Assembly: GCA_943370175.1 (NCBI GenBank)
Contig: CALRPU020000029.1
Span: 5,835 to 69,834 of the forward strand
Reading direction: 5' to 3'
DNA: 64,000 nucleotides
Source: Ideonella_A intermedia_A
Lineage (GTDB): Bacteria; Pseudomonadota; Gammaproteobacteria; Burkholderiales; Burkholderiaceae_C
Shown one piece after another: positions 1-8,327 of the stretch (position 1 is its first letter; each line of letters starts with the position of its first letter). The translations under genes and the position numbers were made by a program. The notes under the pieces were generated by a model. It saw nothing but the letters and a program-made list of their open reading frames with translations. It had not been told where the DNA came from and made no database searches.

Positions 1-367
1 TAGAAAGCACAAAGAAATGGATTGCAACCGTAAGCGCCCAAAGCGGGGAAACAAGAGCATGCAGCGATACTAATATTACCGTTGCCACACTCGCGCAGAT
101 CAGTCGATTTGAAAAAAATTTGCGAACAAATTCAATGACCCCAACCAGAGCAAGATTTTCGAGCAAGGGAGCGAAGATGAGACTTGTGACCAAGAATAGC
201 ATTCTCGAGTCTTGACTAGGCGGCTCCTTTATTTCAACTCCAAGCAGTACCGCAACCGCCGCAATCGCCGCAGAACCGACCCAACCGAAAGCGCTTCGAC
301 TCAAAATATAGGGAAGAACTCGCACCCTTTCGCTAAACAGCCATGAGGAAAACGGCGAAGATTGCAT
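1..367 (-). CDS. Partial integral membrane protein, possibly CPBP-like (bacteriocin immunity?)
   Basis: An open frame runs from an ATG at 367 down to the window edge (about 122 residues, 3' end missing). The visible part has at least three hydrophobic segments: around residues 28-45, 58-78 and 95-115. A segment reading APLLENLALVG followed by VR resembles the APxxEExxFRG motif of CPBP (Abi/CAAX-like) membrane proteases, but the second Glu is Asn and the Arg spacing is off, so the assignment is weak. It lies downstream of a double-glycine bacteriocin precursor on the same strand, a place where immunity or CPBP proteins are common. An immunity role is inference from position only. Confidence 0.5.
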   Translation of the reverse strand, partial: MQSSPFSSWLFSERVRVLPYILSRSAFGWVGSAAIAAVAVLLGVEIKEPPSQDSRMLFLVTSLIFAPLLENLALVGVIEFVRKFFSNRLICASVATVILVSLHALVSPLWALTVAIHFFVLS

Positions 368-387
368 AGTTGCATTCTACTTAATCA

Positions 388-417
388 CACCGCCACCTCA
401 TACATTAGGTGGCGGTG
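388..417 (-). promoter_or_regulatory. Perfect 11-bp hairpin after the bacteriocin gene
   Basis: CACCGCCACCT and AGGTGGCGGTG form perfectly paired arms around an 8-nt loop. The hairpin sits between the bacteriocin stop and the downstream membrane protein. Neither strand shows a good T-run after it, so it looks more like a transcript stabiliser or partial attenuator than a classic terminator. Confidence 0.55.
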
Positions 418-445
418 CAAATTTCCAGGTCAGTTCAAGAGGTGA

Positions 446-631
446 TCAGTACATATTTCCCATCTGATCCTGGCCCTGGGACGTATTGCCTCCACTCGTA
501 TCCGTCCCCTTGGCGGCGTCGTATATGGCATTCGATACAACATTGATTACGATCGTAGCCACTACTCTGAGGAAACCGCCATTGACGCAATCGATTTCAT
601 CATCAGTCATTTCAAGAATGTTCGAACTCAT
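446..631 (-). CDS. Double-glycine leader bacteriocin-like precursor peptide
   Basis: This 61-residue peptide has a short acidic leader ending in DDEIDCVNGG, the classic double-glycine processing motif cleaved by peptidase-containing ABC exporters of the CvaB type. The mature part (about 42 residues) starts FLRVVATIVINVV, a hydrophobic amphipathic stretch, and continues into a Gly/Ser/Gln-rich polar tail ending GNMY. This is the general layout of class II microcins and bacteriocins. A GGGAG ribosome site precedes the ATG. The stub of a matching ABC exporter lies just upstream on the same strand. A Cys two residues before the GG is unusual in the leader. The toxin target cannot be told from sequence. 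Confidence 0.7.
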   Translation of the reverse strand: MSSNILEMTDDEIDCVNGGFLRVVATIVINVVSNAIYDAAKGTDTSGGNTSQGQDQMGNMY

Positions 632-793
632 AGCTCTCCCTTAGTTTAGGTTACCTGTTGAACGCGGTCAGGCTCCGCCAAATCGGATTGATTTAATACC
701 TGCCTAAAATGCTCCCTAAGTGCGCGAGCAGAAATACATCTCGGAAACGTTGCAAGTAGGTAGCGAGCCAGCAATGCACTTACCTTTCGAGTT
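632..793. other. Gap between exporter stub and bacteriocin gene
   Basis: About 160 bases. The minus-strand frame is open through part of it but the product resembles nothing I recognise. It probably carries the bacteriocin promoter. Confidence 0.3.
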
Positions 794-1250
794 TCACTGG
801 GATCCGAAGTTCGGCATCGCTTCGTCACGGCGCAATTCCGCGTCGTTCCCACAGGAGCCAACTACTCGGGCAGCTTCAACCACCTGCGATTCACGGACCT
901 GAACCACACGCTGCGCTCCAGCGATCGTCTCGGGCCGGTGGGCAATGATTAGTCTGGTAAGCGCCATCTGTGACAGTACTTGCGTCACCGAACGCTCGTT
1001 CTGCAGATCCAAATGGCTTGTTGCCTCATCCAGAGCTAATAGCCTGGGCCGCTTGTAGAGCGCACGTGCCAGCAAAAGCCTCTGCTTTTGCCCGCCACTC
1101 AGGCCGGTTCCCAAGTCGCCGACTAAGGTCTGGTAGGCCATGGGCATCCTTACAATGTCGTCATGCAAATGGGCCAGCCTTGCGCATGCATGAACGTGTT
1201 CATGATCGATCGCCACATCGAAGAATGCGATGTTGTCAGCCAGTGAGCCG
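794..1250 (-). pseudogene. C-terminal remnant of a bacteriocin ABC exporter (CvaB/RaxB-like)
   Basis: Translation begins abruptly at GSLADNIAFFD, a stretch typical of the Q-loop side of peptidase-containing bacteriocin exporters. It continues with the ABC signature LSGGQKQR, a Walker B/D-loop segment LLALDEATSHLD, and the H-loop Ile-Ile-Ala-His-Arg. The peptidase domain, membrane domain and Walker A are missing. The homology stops at about 1250, where the TTACTAC-bearing end of the adjacent transposon begins, so the gene was cut there. The missing 5' part is not found beyond the other transposon end, so this was not a clean insertion. The protein cannot work as a transporter, which leaves the bacteriocin without an export route here. 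Confidence 0.8.
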
Positions 1251-1357
1251 TGAAGTGTAGTAATAGTGTGTCTGCTAGCTGAGGCCAGCCACCTTCTGGT
1301 CCAAAGGGGCCCCATAGATCAGCGGTTACAGACTTACTACGAATTTCCGAGTAGTAA
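1251..1357. repeat. Transposon left end with transposase-binding-type repeats
   Basis: Three heptamers are present: GTAGTAA at 1257-1263, TTACTAC at 1334-1340 and GTAGTAA at 1351-1357. The last two form a perfect inverted pair with a 10-base spacer. Multiple short repeats at an end are typical of TnsB/TniA binding sites. Confidence 0.65.
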
Positions 1358-1432
1358 ACCTGCAACACAACGCGGCAGAGTGGTAATGTTGCATCTTGAC
1401 GTGATGACCGCCCTGCCCTGCTGCTGCAAACC

Positions 1433-2083
1433 ATGTCCGCGCCTCCCGAAGCTGAGACTACCGGTGCGGTCTACTCGCGCCCGTTGCCCTTGGTTCGGCG
1501 AGCCTCCGATCGGCGGATAGAGGTCTTCAGCCCCAAACTGGGCCGGCGACTGAGCCTGGCCAGCCACGCGGCATGGCAGCTCTGGCTATCGCTGGATGCC
1601 AACCCTGCGGCCAGCCTGTTCTGCGAGCGCCCGGCCTTCGTCAACAGCACCAGTCGGCGCACCATCGACTTCTGGGTTCGCTTCAGTGGTCAGGGTGGTG
1701 ACGAGTTCTGGCTCCTCGACGACGCACATGAGGCTACGGAGCACATGCCCCTCGACGCCCTGCCAACGGAAGTTCGTGGCACCGCCCTGCGCCTCATCCC
1801 GCGCGACAGCCTTCGCTCATGGAGTACACCCGTCGCCAACTGGGCGCAGCTGATCCCATACCTGGTCACATGGCGCCGCTTCGCCGATCCCTTGCTCGCG
1901 CAGTCCATCGTTGTCCTTCTTGTTCAGCCCCGCACGCTTGATGATGTCCTGGCGCACTTCAGTGAACACGACAAAGCGACGACGGAGGCAGCGCTCTACA
2001 GCCTTGTCGCCAGCGGTCGCGTCCTGAGCCCGGACCTGACGACTTCGCCCCTGAGCGGCTCGACCCGCTTCCTGCGGGCCTGA
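1433..2083 (+). CDS. TnsA-like transposon endonuclease subunit, probably catalytically dead
   Basis: This 216-residue protein sits directly before the transposase gene, the usual place of tnsA. The first half has the TnsA N-terminal layout: a helix (HAAWQLWLSLD), then ERPAFVN, then a strand with IDFWVRF. The Asp of DFW matches the catalytic Asp of the family. The usual leading Glu is Ala or Trp here, and the later E/Q-x-K is replaced by LLDDA. TnsA cuts the 5' ends of the transposon in Tn7; without these residues cutting is doubtful, and it may serve as a structural partner of TnsB or TnsC. The C-terminal half (about 120-216) looks helical and could be a partner-binding domain. The next gene starts 33 bases downstream. 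Confidence 0.6.
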   Translation: MSAPPEAETTGAVYSRPLPLVRRASDRRIEVFSPKLGRRLSLASHAAWQLWLSLDANPAASLFCERPAFVNSTSRRTIDFWVRFSGQGGDEFWLLDDAHEATEHMPLDALPTEVRGTALRLIPRDSLRSWSTPVANWAQLIPYLVTWRRFADPLLAQSIVVLLVQPRTLDDVLAHFSEHDKATTEAALYSLVASGRVLSPDLTTSPLSGSTRFLRA

Positions 2084-2116
2084 GCCAACATCCACTGCGT
2101 CAGGCACAGTTCAGCA

Positions 2117-4105
2117 ATGGCCAGCTCCAAGACAGCCGAGCATATTGCGCAGAGTGCATTGAGGCTTGCCGATTGGCCGAAGGTGGATGCCCGAGCACTC
2201 CCACGCTCGAAGGCCGAGGCTTTTCGCTCGCGCGAGGCCGCCGTCGGCGCGTATGCCCTAGGGCACACCCTGGTGCGCATCGAGGCCGACACGGGTGTTC
2301 ACAGGGCCACGCTGAAGCGGCTTGTCGAGCGCGCAATGCGCGCTCACCCCGATGGGCGCCTCTGGGGCTACCGTGCCTTGGTGCCCCAGACGCACGTTCG
2401 ACCTTATGAACGCAGCGTCACGCCGCGGGTGCTGGTGCATGGGAAGGCCGGCAATGCTGGGGCGTTTTCTCAGCTGCTGATGCGCCATCCCAGCCTTGGG
2501 CGACAACTGCGTGGCGAGGTCACCGAGGGCAAAGTTCGGCTGGAAGCGAGCGGCGATCGTGGGCGCCTCTCTGGCCTCAAGGCGGCCATTGGTCGCTTCC
2601 ACAAGTCGTGCCGCGATCTTGGCCTGGGGGCCGGTGACTACCCACTGAACCAACAGGACAAGGCGGTGCGCTCGCTTGCAAGGACGCTGCGGGCATGGAT
2701 CGACGCAAACTTTGCGGCCGCAGCACATGCGTCGGGAACGCGCATCAAGCCGGCCTCAGCGCTGCGGCAAACAGCGCGAGGCGTCCTCGACGCATTCGAC
2801 ACTGTGGAGTTCGATGCTCACAAGATGGATCTGCGGCTGAAGGTCATCCTCGAGCGCGATCCACTTGGCGGCGAGCACTGCGTGGAGATCGAGCGGGTGT
2901 GGCTGCTCGCTGTCATCGACGTGGCCACACGATGCATCATCGGCTGGTCGCTCGGTCTTGGCCGCGAATGCAACCGGTTCAACGCGATCGAGACGGTCAA
3001 GCGCGCGGTCGTACCCGCCAGCGCGCCTGAGCTCACCCTTCCCGGACTGCGACTGATTCCCAGCGGAGGCTTCGTCCCGCTGGCCCTGCCGCAGACGGCG
3101 TTCGCGTGCTGGCGGCAGATTCGGCTGGACAACGCCCGCGCTCACCTGGCCGCGACCAGCCTGGACGTCCTGTGCGACACGCTCGGCTGCACCGCGGACT
3201 TCGGGCCCGCGTACGAGCCCGACGACCGGCCATTCATCGAGCGCTTCTTCGGGACCCTCACGGCCACGTTGTCACGACGCCTTCCCGGCGGGCTGCCCCC
3301 GCGCAAGCATCAAGCCCAGGACCAGGCCATCGCGCGCCGGCGGTTGAAGGACCCGTCCCTGCAGATGATCGTCACTTCCCAGGAATTGAACGAACTGCTT
3401 GAGCACACGATCTGGAACTACCACGGGACGCCGCACGCGGGGCTCGGAGGACTCACGCCGCTGGAGATGATGCGCCGGCATGTCCTGGGCATCGACCGGC
3501 CCCCCGTGCGCCTTCGCATCCTGCCGCCACTGCTGCGGGAGCAGCCGCAGCTTCTCCATGACCCCGTTCTGTGCCGGGTCCGAGGCCAAGCCGCTCGCGG
3601 CGAGCGCCCCTACATCACGTACATGCATGTCCGTTACACCAGCACCCAGCTGACCAAACGGCCATCGCTGGTCGGCCAGCATCTACGGGTGCATGCCGAT
3701 CCGCAGGATCTGCGTCAGCTCGTGGCCACCACCGCGTCGGGCGAGATCCTGGAGCCTCTGCTGGCCAGCGGCCCTTGGCGTGACCATGCGCACTCGCTTT
3801 GGCTGCGCCGCGCGTTCTTCAAGGCCAAGCGCCAACGGCAGCTCGACTTCGCCGAGGGCGACGATCCGATCGAGGCCTTCCTTGCATACCGACGCAAGGA
3901 GGCGCGGAGAAGCAAGCGCGCCGCCAGCGACATTGCGCGCGTTGAGCACGAACGGGCGAGACCGCGGCCGACATCTGGCACCGACCGAGCAGCGCTGGTG
4001 GAGGCGCAGGAAGTTCCCAAGGAACCCGCCAAGGGCGTGCCCGGGCTGGTCAGCGGTCCAGTCAAGGCCAAGACGCTGCGCATCGAGCCCGGCTTCTCTC
4101 GATAG
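2117..4105 (+). CDS. TnsB/TniA-like DDE transposase (Mu transposase family)
   Basis: At 662 residues it matches the usual size of TniA/TnsB proteins. The N-terminal 100 residues contain a helix-turn-helix (TLVRIEADTGVHRATLKRLV), expected to bind end repeats. The RNase H-like catalytic core runs from about 230 to 430: first Asp in VEFDAHKMDL, a strand WLLAVIDVATRCIIGWSL, second Asp in IRLDNARAH, and the Glu in PFIERFFGTL. A Mu-type C-terminal beta-barrel follows, then a basic tail that probably contacts the ATPase. It joins the cut 3' ends to target DNA. The gene is 33 bases after the TnsA-like gene and 134 bases before the ATPase gene. A roughly 67-base piece of a nearly identical gene recurs near 19370. 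Confidence 0.9.
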   Translation: MASSKTAEHIAQSALRLADWPKVDARALPRSKAEAFRSREAAVGAYALGHTLVRIEADTGVHRATLKRLVERAMRAHPDGRLWGYRALVPQTHVRPYERSVTPRVLVHGKAGNAGAFSQLLMRHPSLGRQLRGEVTEGKVRLEASGDRGRLSGLKAAIGRFHKSCRDLGLGAGDYPLNQQDKAVRSLARTLRAWIDANFAAAAHASGTRIKPASALRQTARGVLDAFDTVEFDAHKMDLRLKVILERDPLGGEHCVEIERVWLLAVIDVATRCIIGWSLGLGRECNRFNAIETVKRAVVPASAPELTLPGLRLIPSGGFVPLALPQTAFACWRQIRLDNARAHLAATSLDVLCDTLGCTADFGPAYEPDDRPFIERFFGTLTATLSRRLPGGLPPRKHQAQDQAIARRRLKDPSLQMIVTSQELNELLEHTIWNYHGTPHAGLGGLTPLEMMRRHVLGIDRPPVRLRILPPLLREQPQLLHDPVLCRVRGQAARGERPYITYMHVRYTSTQLTKRPSLVGQHLRVHADPQDLRQLVATTASGEILEPLLASGPWRDHAHSLWLRRAFFKAKRQRQLDFAEGDDPIEAFLAYRRKEARRSKRAASDIARVEHERARPRPTSGTDRAALVEAQEVPKEPAKGVPGLVSGPVKAKTLRIEPGFSR

Positions 4106-4239
4106 GTTCGGCGACAGGGCCCAGTGCCTGTGTCGCGCCAAGTTCGGCACACCTTGTGCCGACGGGTGACGACCGGGCCCGCACGCCTCCGGCCGACCTC
4201 GGCGCTCACTTCGAGCGGCGAGGCGCTTTTGGAGTGTCC

Positions 4240-5295
4240 ATGTCTGACCAACCTTCTCCCGCCGCGGCTGCCCAGCCGTCCAACGCTTCGCCATCGGCGC
4301 GGCGAAGCCGATCCTTGAGCACACGCGTCGAGCCACCCTCGCCGTCATCATCCGCACCAGCCTTGCATCCACTGGTCCGGCGGCACTACCGCGTCGCCAC
4401 GGCCGCGATCGAGGAGCTGGTCGACCTCGTGGAGCACTGCGTTCGGCTGCTGATCCCCGGTGCGCTCGTGCACGCCCGCCCCCGCATGGGCAAGACTCAC
4501 GCGATCGACTACGCGGCGCTGCACCTGAACCGACAGCGCCCAGACTTGCTGGTGTTGCGGATGTCCTGCGAACACCACCGCACCCAGTTCGAGGGTCCCT
4601 TCTTCAACGCCTTGCTCTCCGCCGCCGGCGTGCGCGACACGCAGCCCGTGAGCATTTCCCACAAGCGCTTCGCGCTCGCCCGCCGGCTCAGCGAGCAGCT
4701 TCAGCTGCGCGCGGGCCACATCGTCGTGCTGTTCTGCGACGAGGCGCAGCGGCTGTCCACCCATGGCCTCGAGTGGCTGCGTGACGTGCACGACCAGCTC
4801 GCCCAACAGGGTGTGCGGCTCATCACCTTCCTGGTCGGCCAGCCCCAGTTGATGGAACACAAGGCGCAGTACCAGCTGGCTGGACAGGAGCAGATCGTCG
4901 CGCGTTTCATGATCGAGCAACTCAATTTCCGCGGCATCGCCACCGCCGAGGCCGCCGCCACCTGCCTTTCCAGCTACGACCTCACACGCTACCCCGAGAA
5001 GTCAGGGCCCACCTTCACGCAGTTCTTCTGTCCACTTGCGTGGGAATCGGGGCTGCGCCTGGAGCGTTCTGCTGCCGATCTTTGGAACGCATTCGTGCAA
5101 GCGCATGCCTGCGCTCAGCTGCCCGGCGCCATCGAGATCCAGATGGACTATTTCACGCGGGCGGTCGAGACCGTTCTCACGAGCGCACCCGACTGGGACG
5201 GCATCGGGCTGAAGCTGGGGCCAGCACATTGGGAACGCGCGGTTCGAGAGTCGGGCTACGTGGCCGCGCAGCAGACGGTCCGGCAAGCGTCTTGA
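4240..5295 (+). CDS. TniB/TnsC-like AAA+ ATPase
   Basis: I chose the ATG at 4240 because GGAG lies five bases upstream; an in-frame ATG at 4156 lacks such a site. The product has 351 residues. The P-loop reads HARPRMGKTH, keeping GKT but missing the leading Gly of the normal GxxxxGK. Walker B is VVLFCDEAQR, followed by the WLRDVHDQL and FLVGQP segments shared with TniB proteins. TniB/TnsC couples target choice to the transposase and regulates it by ATP binding. It resembles the second TniB at 19497 in order and motifs but is clearly diverged. The stop overlaps a possible TTG start of the next gene, which suggests coupled translation. Confidence 0.85.
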   Translation: MSDQPSPAAAAQPSNASPSARRSRSLSTRVEPPSPSSSAPALHPLVRRHYRVATAAIEELVDLVEHCVRLLIPGALVHARPRMGKTHAIDYAALHLNRQRPDLLVLRMSCEHHRTQFEGPFFNALLSAAGVRDTQPVSISHKRFALARRLSEQLQLRAGHIVVLFCDEAQRLSTHGLEWLRDVHDQLAQQGVRLITFLVGQPQLMEHKAQYQLAGQEQIVARFMIEQLNFRGIATAEAAATCLSSYDLTRYPEKSGPTFTQFFCPLAWESGLRLERSAADLWNAFVQAHACAQLPGAIEIQMDYFTRAVETVLTSAPDWDGIGLKLGPAHWERAVRESGYVAAQQTVRQAS

Positions 5296-5306
5296 CGAGC
5301 AACGCC

Positions 5307-6026
5307 ATGGCGCTGCCCATCTTGGTTCCCGAGCACCACGAGTTGGCGTTGCTTGGCATCCGTGCATGGCCGGTACTGACACGGCGCCGGTTTCGCTGGC
5401 GGCCGCGCGGTTCACGTGCCGAACAAGCGCCGACAGGAAGCCGACGAGGCCGCTTCGCGGCGCCTGACATACCGGCGGTTCGGGAAGCGCTCCTCGCGAA
5501 CTGGCAGCAATGGTGCAAAGCCTGCGTGTGGCCCACCCCTCGCGAGTCGATCGACTGGTCGGCCCGGACTTCGAGTGATTTCCACACGTTGCTTCAAGAT
5601 GCGGAGGCGGTCGTGAAGACCCTCCTTCGGCGCAGACGTCGGGTCATGGCGATTGGTCCACAAACCTTGGCCGCCCTGGCACAGACCTTCGACATTGGCC
5701 GGTGGCGACTGTGGATCGACCCACAACAGCGAGACGCCTTGGCACTGCTGCTTTGCACGATGTACTGGCGTGGTTGCAGACTCCCTTCGGCGATCAACAC
5801 GGCTCCCTTGCATCCATCCACCGGTGTGGTTCGATGGTTGTCGACCTTCACCGTGCGACAGCAAGCCGACCACGGTCGCCAGATCCTGGGTGCACTTGCG
5901 CCTCACGAGGCACGGGTACATGAGGCCGCACTGCAGATTGCTCATCGACTGCTACCAATGCGAGCCGTCTCGCCACGGTGGGTCGTGGTGCTGCCGGAAC
6001 TGCTGAGGATCACCGAGAAGCTGTGA
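5307..6026 (+). CDS. Unknown transposon protein in the tniQ position
   Basis: This 239-residue protein follows the TniB gene where tniQ usually lies. It begins MALPILVPEHHELALLGI; TniQ proteins often start with a similar short hydrophobic strand. It lacks the Cys/His zinc fingers and helix-turn-helix of TniQ. The rest is rich in Arg and Trp (RRRFRWRPRG, NWQQWCKACVW). I recognise no catalytic motif. An in-frame TTG at 5292 overlaps the TniB stop and is an alternative start adding five residues. Its position suggests a target-selection or regulatory role, or a replaced tniQ; this is inference. A passenger gene is equally possible. Confidence 0.55.
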   Translation: MALPILVPEHHELALLGIRAWPVLTRRRFRWRPRGSRAEQAPTGSRRGRFAAPDIPAVREALLANWQQWCKACVWPTPRESIDWSARTSSDFHTLLQDAEAVVKTLLRRRRRVMAIGPQTLAALAQTFDIGRWRLWIDPQQRDALALLLCTMYWRGCRLPSAINTAPLHPSTGVVRWLSTFTVRQQADHGRQILGALAPHEARVHEAALQIAHRLLPMRAVSPRWVVVLPELLRITEKL

Positions 6027-6044
6027 CGACGGGGTGGAACACAC

Positions 6045-6162
6045 TTACTACTCTTGCCTGGGAAGAGCACTGTGAATCGCGATCCTGCGTGATCACGTCG
6101 ACGCCTTGAACCCACTTTGCCGCACTATTACTACTTGTTCGGAACACAATTACTACACTCCA
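6045..6162. repeat. Transposon right end with three TTACTAC sites
   Basis: TTACTAC occurs at 6045-6051, 6128-6134 and 6150-6156, all in the same orientation. The middle copy extends to CTATTACTACTTGTTCGG. The last copy extends to TTACTACACTCCA, which pairs with the left terminus. The arrangement fits several transposase-binding sites. Confidence 0.65.
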
Positions 6163-6387
6163 CGGCATACGCCCGCCCGCGATCAGTTTTGGTATCACTT
6201 CGCACTGGAACGTACGGGGCAAGGCGCTCGAGCGTCGTCTATTGGCCTTGATCAAGCTGAGCGGCGCCGATGGCTGTCGAGGCCAATGCGGCCACGGCCG
6301 GCTGGGCACCATCGCCAACGACGCGCGCTGAATTCCGGTCAAGCCGTTGAACGGACAGGGTGTGCAGCGGCGCCCCAGGCGCCGGTG
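6163..6387. other. Region between transposon and IS3 element
   Basis: About 225 bases with no credible gene. It does not contain the missing 5' part of the ABC exporter interrupted at 1250. Confidence 0.3.
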
Positions 6388-8042
6388 TGTCGGCGCCGAT
6401 CCAAATCTGAGCCAGTGGGGGTGCGGACGATTTCTTGGACTACCTGGAGGTAGTTCATGTACTCATACGAGGACCGGCTGCGAGCCGTGAAGCTCTACAT
6501 CAAGCTGGGCAAGCGGGTCGGCCTGACCATCCGTCAGCTTGGCTATCCGACGAAGAACGCGCTCAAGACGTGGTGCCGCGAGTACGAGCAGCGTCAGGAC
6601 CTGGCCGCCGTGTACGTTCGTCCGCCGAAGTATTCGCAGGCGCAGAGGGACCGAGCCGTCGACCACTACGTCGAGCACGGTCGCTGCATAGCCGGCACTA
6701 TCAAGGCCCTGGGATACCCCTCCAGGGGATTGCTGTCAGCCTGGATCCAGGCGCTTCATCCACAGCCTCACGTGCGGTCCGTTGAGCGGCCCCGCGAGCT
6801 GACCGCGGATGAGAAGCAGTCGGCAGTCGTTGCTTTGTGCCTGCGCCCGGCCAGCGCGCAGGCAGTCGCCGAAGGATTCGGCGTGTCGCGTGGATCGCTG
6901 TACCAGTGGAAGAATCAGCTGCTCGGCCACGACGCACATGTACCCATGAAGCGCCAGCAAGATGCACCGGCAACCTCTGATCGAGCCGAACTGGAACAAC
7001 AGGTCGAGGCCCTGCGACGTGACATCAGGCGTCTGCAGCTGGAGAAGGACCTGCTGAAGAAGGCGAATGAACTCTTAAAAAAAGAACTGGGCATCGACCG
7101 GCAAGAGCTGACGAACCGGGAGAAGACGCAGCTGGTTGATGCCCTGAGAACGACCTACACCCTGGCTGAGCTGCTCTGTGAACTGGGCCTGCCGCGCAGT
7201 TCCTACTTCTACCATCGGGCCCGGCTGGAGATGGCCGACAAGTACACCGACGTGCGCCAGGCCATGACTGACATCTTCGAGCGCAACTACCGCTGCTACG
7301 GCTACCGTCGGATCCACGCCTCGCTGAGCGATCGATCCCTGACCATCTCGGAGAAGGTCATTCGCCGCCTGATGAAGCAGGAGAGCCTGGTCGCGGCGAC
7401 GAGCAAGCGGCGTCGATATGGCTCGTACATGGGCGAGATCAGTCCGGCGCCCGACAACCTGCTGAACCGCGATTTCAGCGCCGACGCCCCGAACGAGAAG
7501 TGGCTCACCGACATCACGGAGTTCCAGATCCCGGCGGGCAAGGTCTACCTGTCGCCCATGATCGACTGCTTCGACGGCATGGTCGTCAGCTGGTCCATCG
7601 GCACGCGGCCGAGCGCCGAGTTGGTCAACACGATGCTGGATGCGGCCATCGACAAGGTAGCTGCCAGCGGTGGGCGGCCGATGGTCCACTCGGACCGAGG
7701 CGGGCACTATCGCTGGCCAGGCTGGCTGACGAGGATCACCGAGGCGAAGCTGGTCCGCTCGATGTCGCGTAAAGGCTGCTCGCCTGACAACGCTGCCTGC
7801 GAAGGCTTCTTCGGCCGGCTGAAGACCGAGATGTTCTTCGCACGAGACTGGCTCTCGACGACCATCGAAGACTTCGTCGCTGCGCTGGACGCGTACATCC
7901 GCTGGTACAACGAAGTTCGGATCAAGAGCACGCTGGGCTTCCGCAGCCCCGCCGAGCACCGCAGGAGCCTGGGTCTGGCCGCATAACCAGTCCAAGTTTT
8001 TGTCCGCACCCCCAGTGGCTCAGTTTTCGGTCGGCGCCAACA
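6388..8042 (+). mobile_element. IS3-family insertion sequence, 1655 bp
   Basis: Imperfect terminal inverted repeats flank a single transposase gene. The left end starts TGTCGGCGCCGATCC and the right end, read inward, starts TGTTGGCGCCGACCG; both continue into GAGCCA(G/C)TGGGGGTGCGGAC. About 35 of 41 terminal bases match. I could not find a target duplication: gtg precedes the left end and gcc follows the right end. Confidence 0.85.
6457..7986 (+). CDS. IS3-family transposase, OrfA and OrfB in one frame
   Basis: The 509-residue product combines what are usually two overlapping reading frames. The N-terminal part holds two or three helix-turn-helix units (for example GLTIRQLGYPTKNALKTWC and AVAEGFGVSRGSLYQWKN), then a leucine-zipper coiled coil around 180-210. 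The catalytic part carries the DDE triad: Asp in WLTDITEF, Asp in VHSDRGGHY and Glu in NAACEGFFGRLKTEMF. A run of seven A's (TTAAAAAAAG, about 7076) sits where IS3 elements normally shift frame, but here both halves are already in frame. Slippage would therefore truncate the protein to an OrfA-like form. A GGAGG-type site precedes the ATG. Confidence 0.9.
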   Translation: MYSYEDRLRAVKLYIKLGKRVGLTIRQLGYPTKNALKTWCREYEQRQDLAAVYVRPPKYSQAQRDRAVDHYVEHGRCIAGTIKALGYPSRGLLSAWIQALHPQPHVRSVERPRELTADEKQSAVVALCLRPASAQAVAEGFGVSRGSLYQWKNQLLGHDAHVPMKRQQDAPATSDRAELEQQVEALRRDIRRLQLEKDLLKKANELLKKELGIDRQELTNREKTQLVDALRTTYTLAELLCELGLPRSSYFYHRARLEMADKYTDVRQAMTDIFERNYRCYGYRRIHASLSDRSLTISEKVIRRLMKQESLVAATSKRRRYGSYMGEISPAPDNLLNRDFSADAPNEKWLTDITEFQIPAGKVYLSPMIDCFDGMVVSWSIGTRPSAELVNTMLDAAIDKVAASGGRPMVHSDRGGHYRWPGWLTRITEAKLVRSMSRKGCSPDNAACEGFFGRLKTEMFFARDWLSTTIEDFVAALDAYIRWYNEVRIKSTLGFRSPAEHRRSLGLAA

Positions 8043-8327
8043 GCCAACCCCTCTGAATGAGGGTGCAAAACCCGCATATTTGATTCATTGCGCGAACAAT
8101 GTTTGGTTACATTTTTCAATGACCCGGACCAAGGGCATTGACGCGCGCTTCGCGGCGAGCGGGCGGCGTTCAGCGCTTGGCGTTGGGCACGTTCCGGCGC
8201 GAAGGCCTGGTGGCGCAAGGTGGCTGTTCAGGCAGCTGAGCGTTGGGGCCGCCTGACCGCTGCTTCCGATTGGCGCCCCGAGCCATGGCCGACCTCAACG
8301 CATTCCAGCGACCGACCTTCCTTCCCC
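8043..8327. other. Upstream region of the pilus operon
   Basis: About 285 bases between the IS3 end and pilE. A T-rich stretch around 8080-8120 could hold a promoter, but no clear -35/-10 pair stands out. Confidence 0.25.

Larger units (their letters stand above)
1251..6162 (+). mobile_element. Tn7/Tn5053-like transposon (TnsA-like, TnsB-like, TniB-like genes)
   Basis: The element carries four genes in one direction: TnsA-like endonuclease, DDE transposase, AAA ATPase and an unknown protein. Its ends share an inverted motif: TGAAGTGTAGTAA at the left (1251-1263) and TTACTACACTCCA at the right (6150-6162), with 12 of 13 positions matching and TG...CA termini. Further TTACTAC copies lie inside both ends. 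The match may run four more bases (ACGGC on both sides), so the exact terminus is uncertain. I see no target duplication (agccg against cggca), so at least one end has been rearranged after insertion. Confidence 0.7.

Noticed and set aside
1246..6167. Target-site duplication for the first transposon
   Set aside because: Flanking five bases (agccg and cggca) do not match as a direct repeat.
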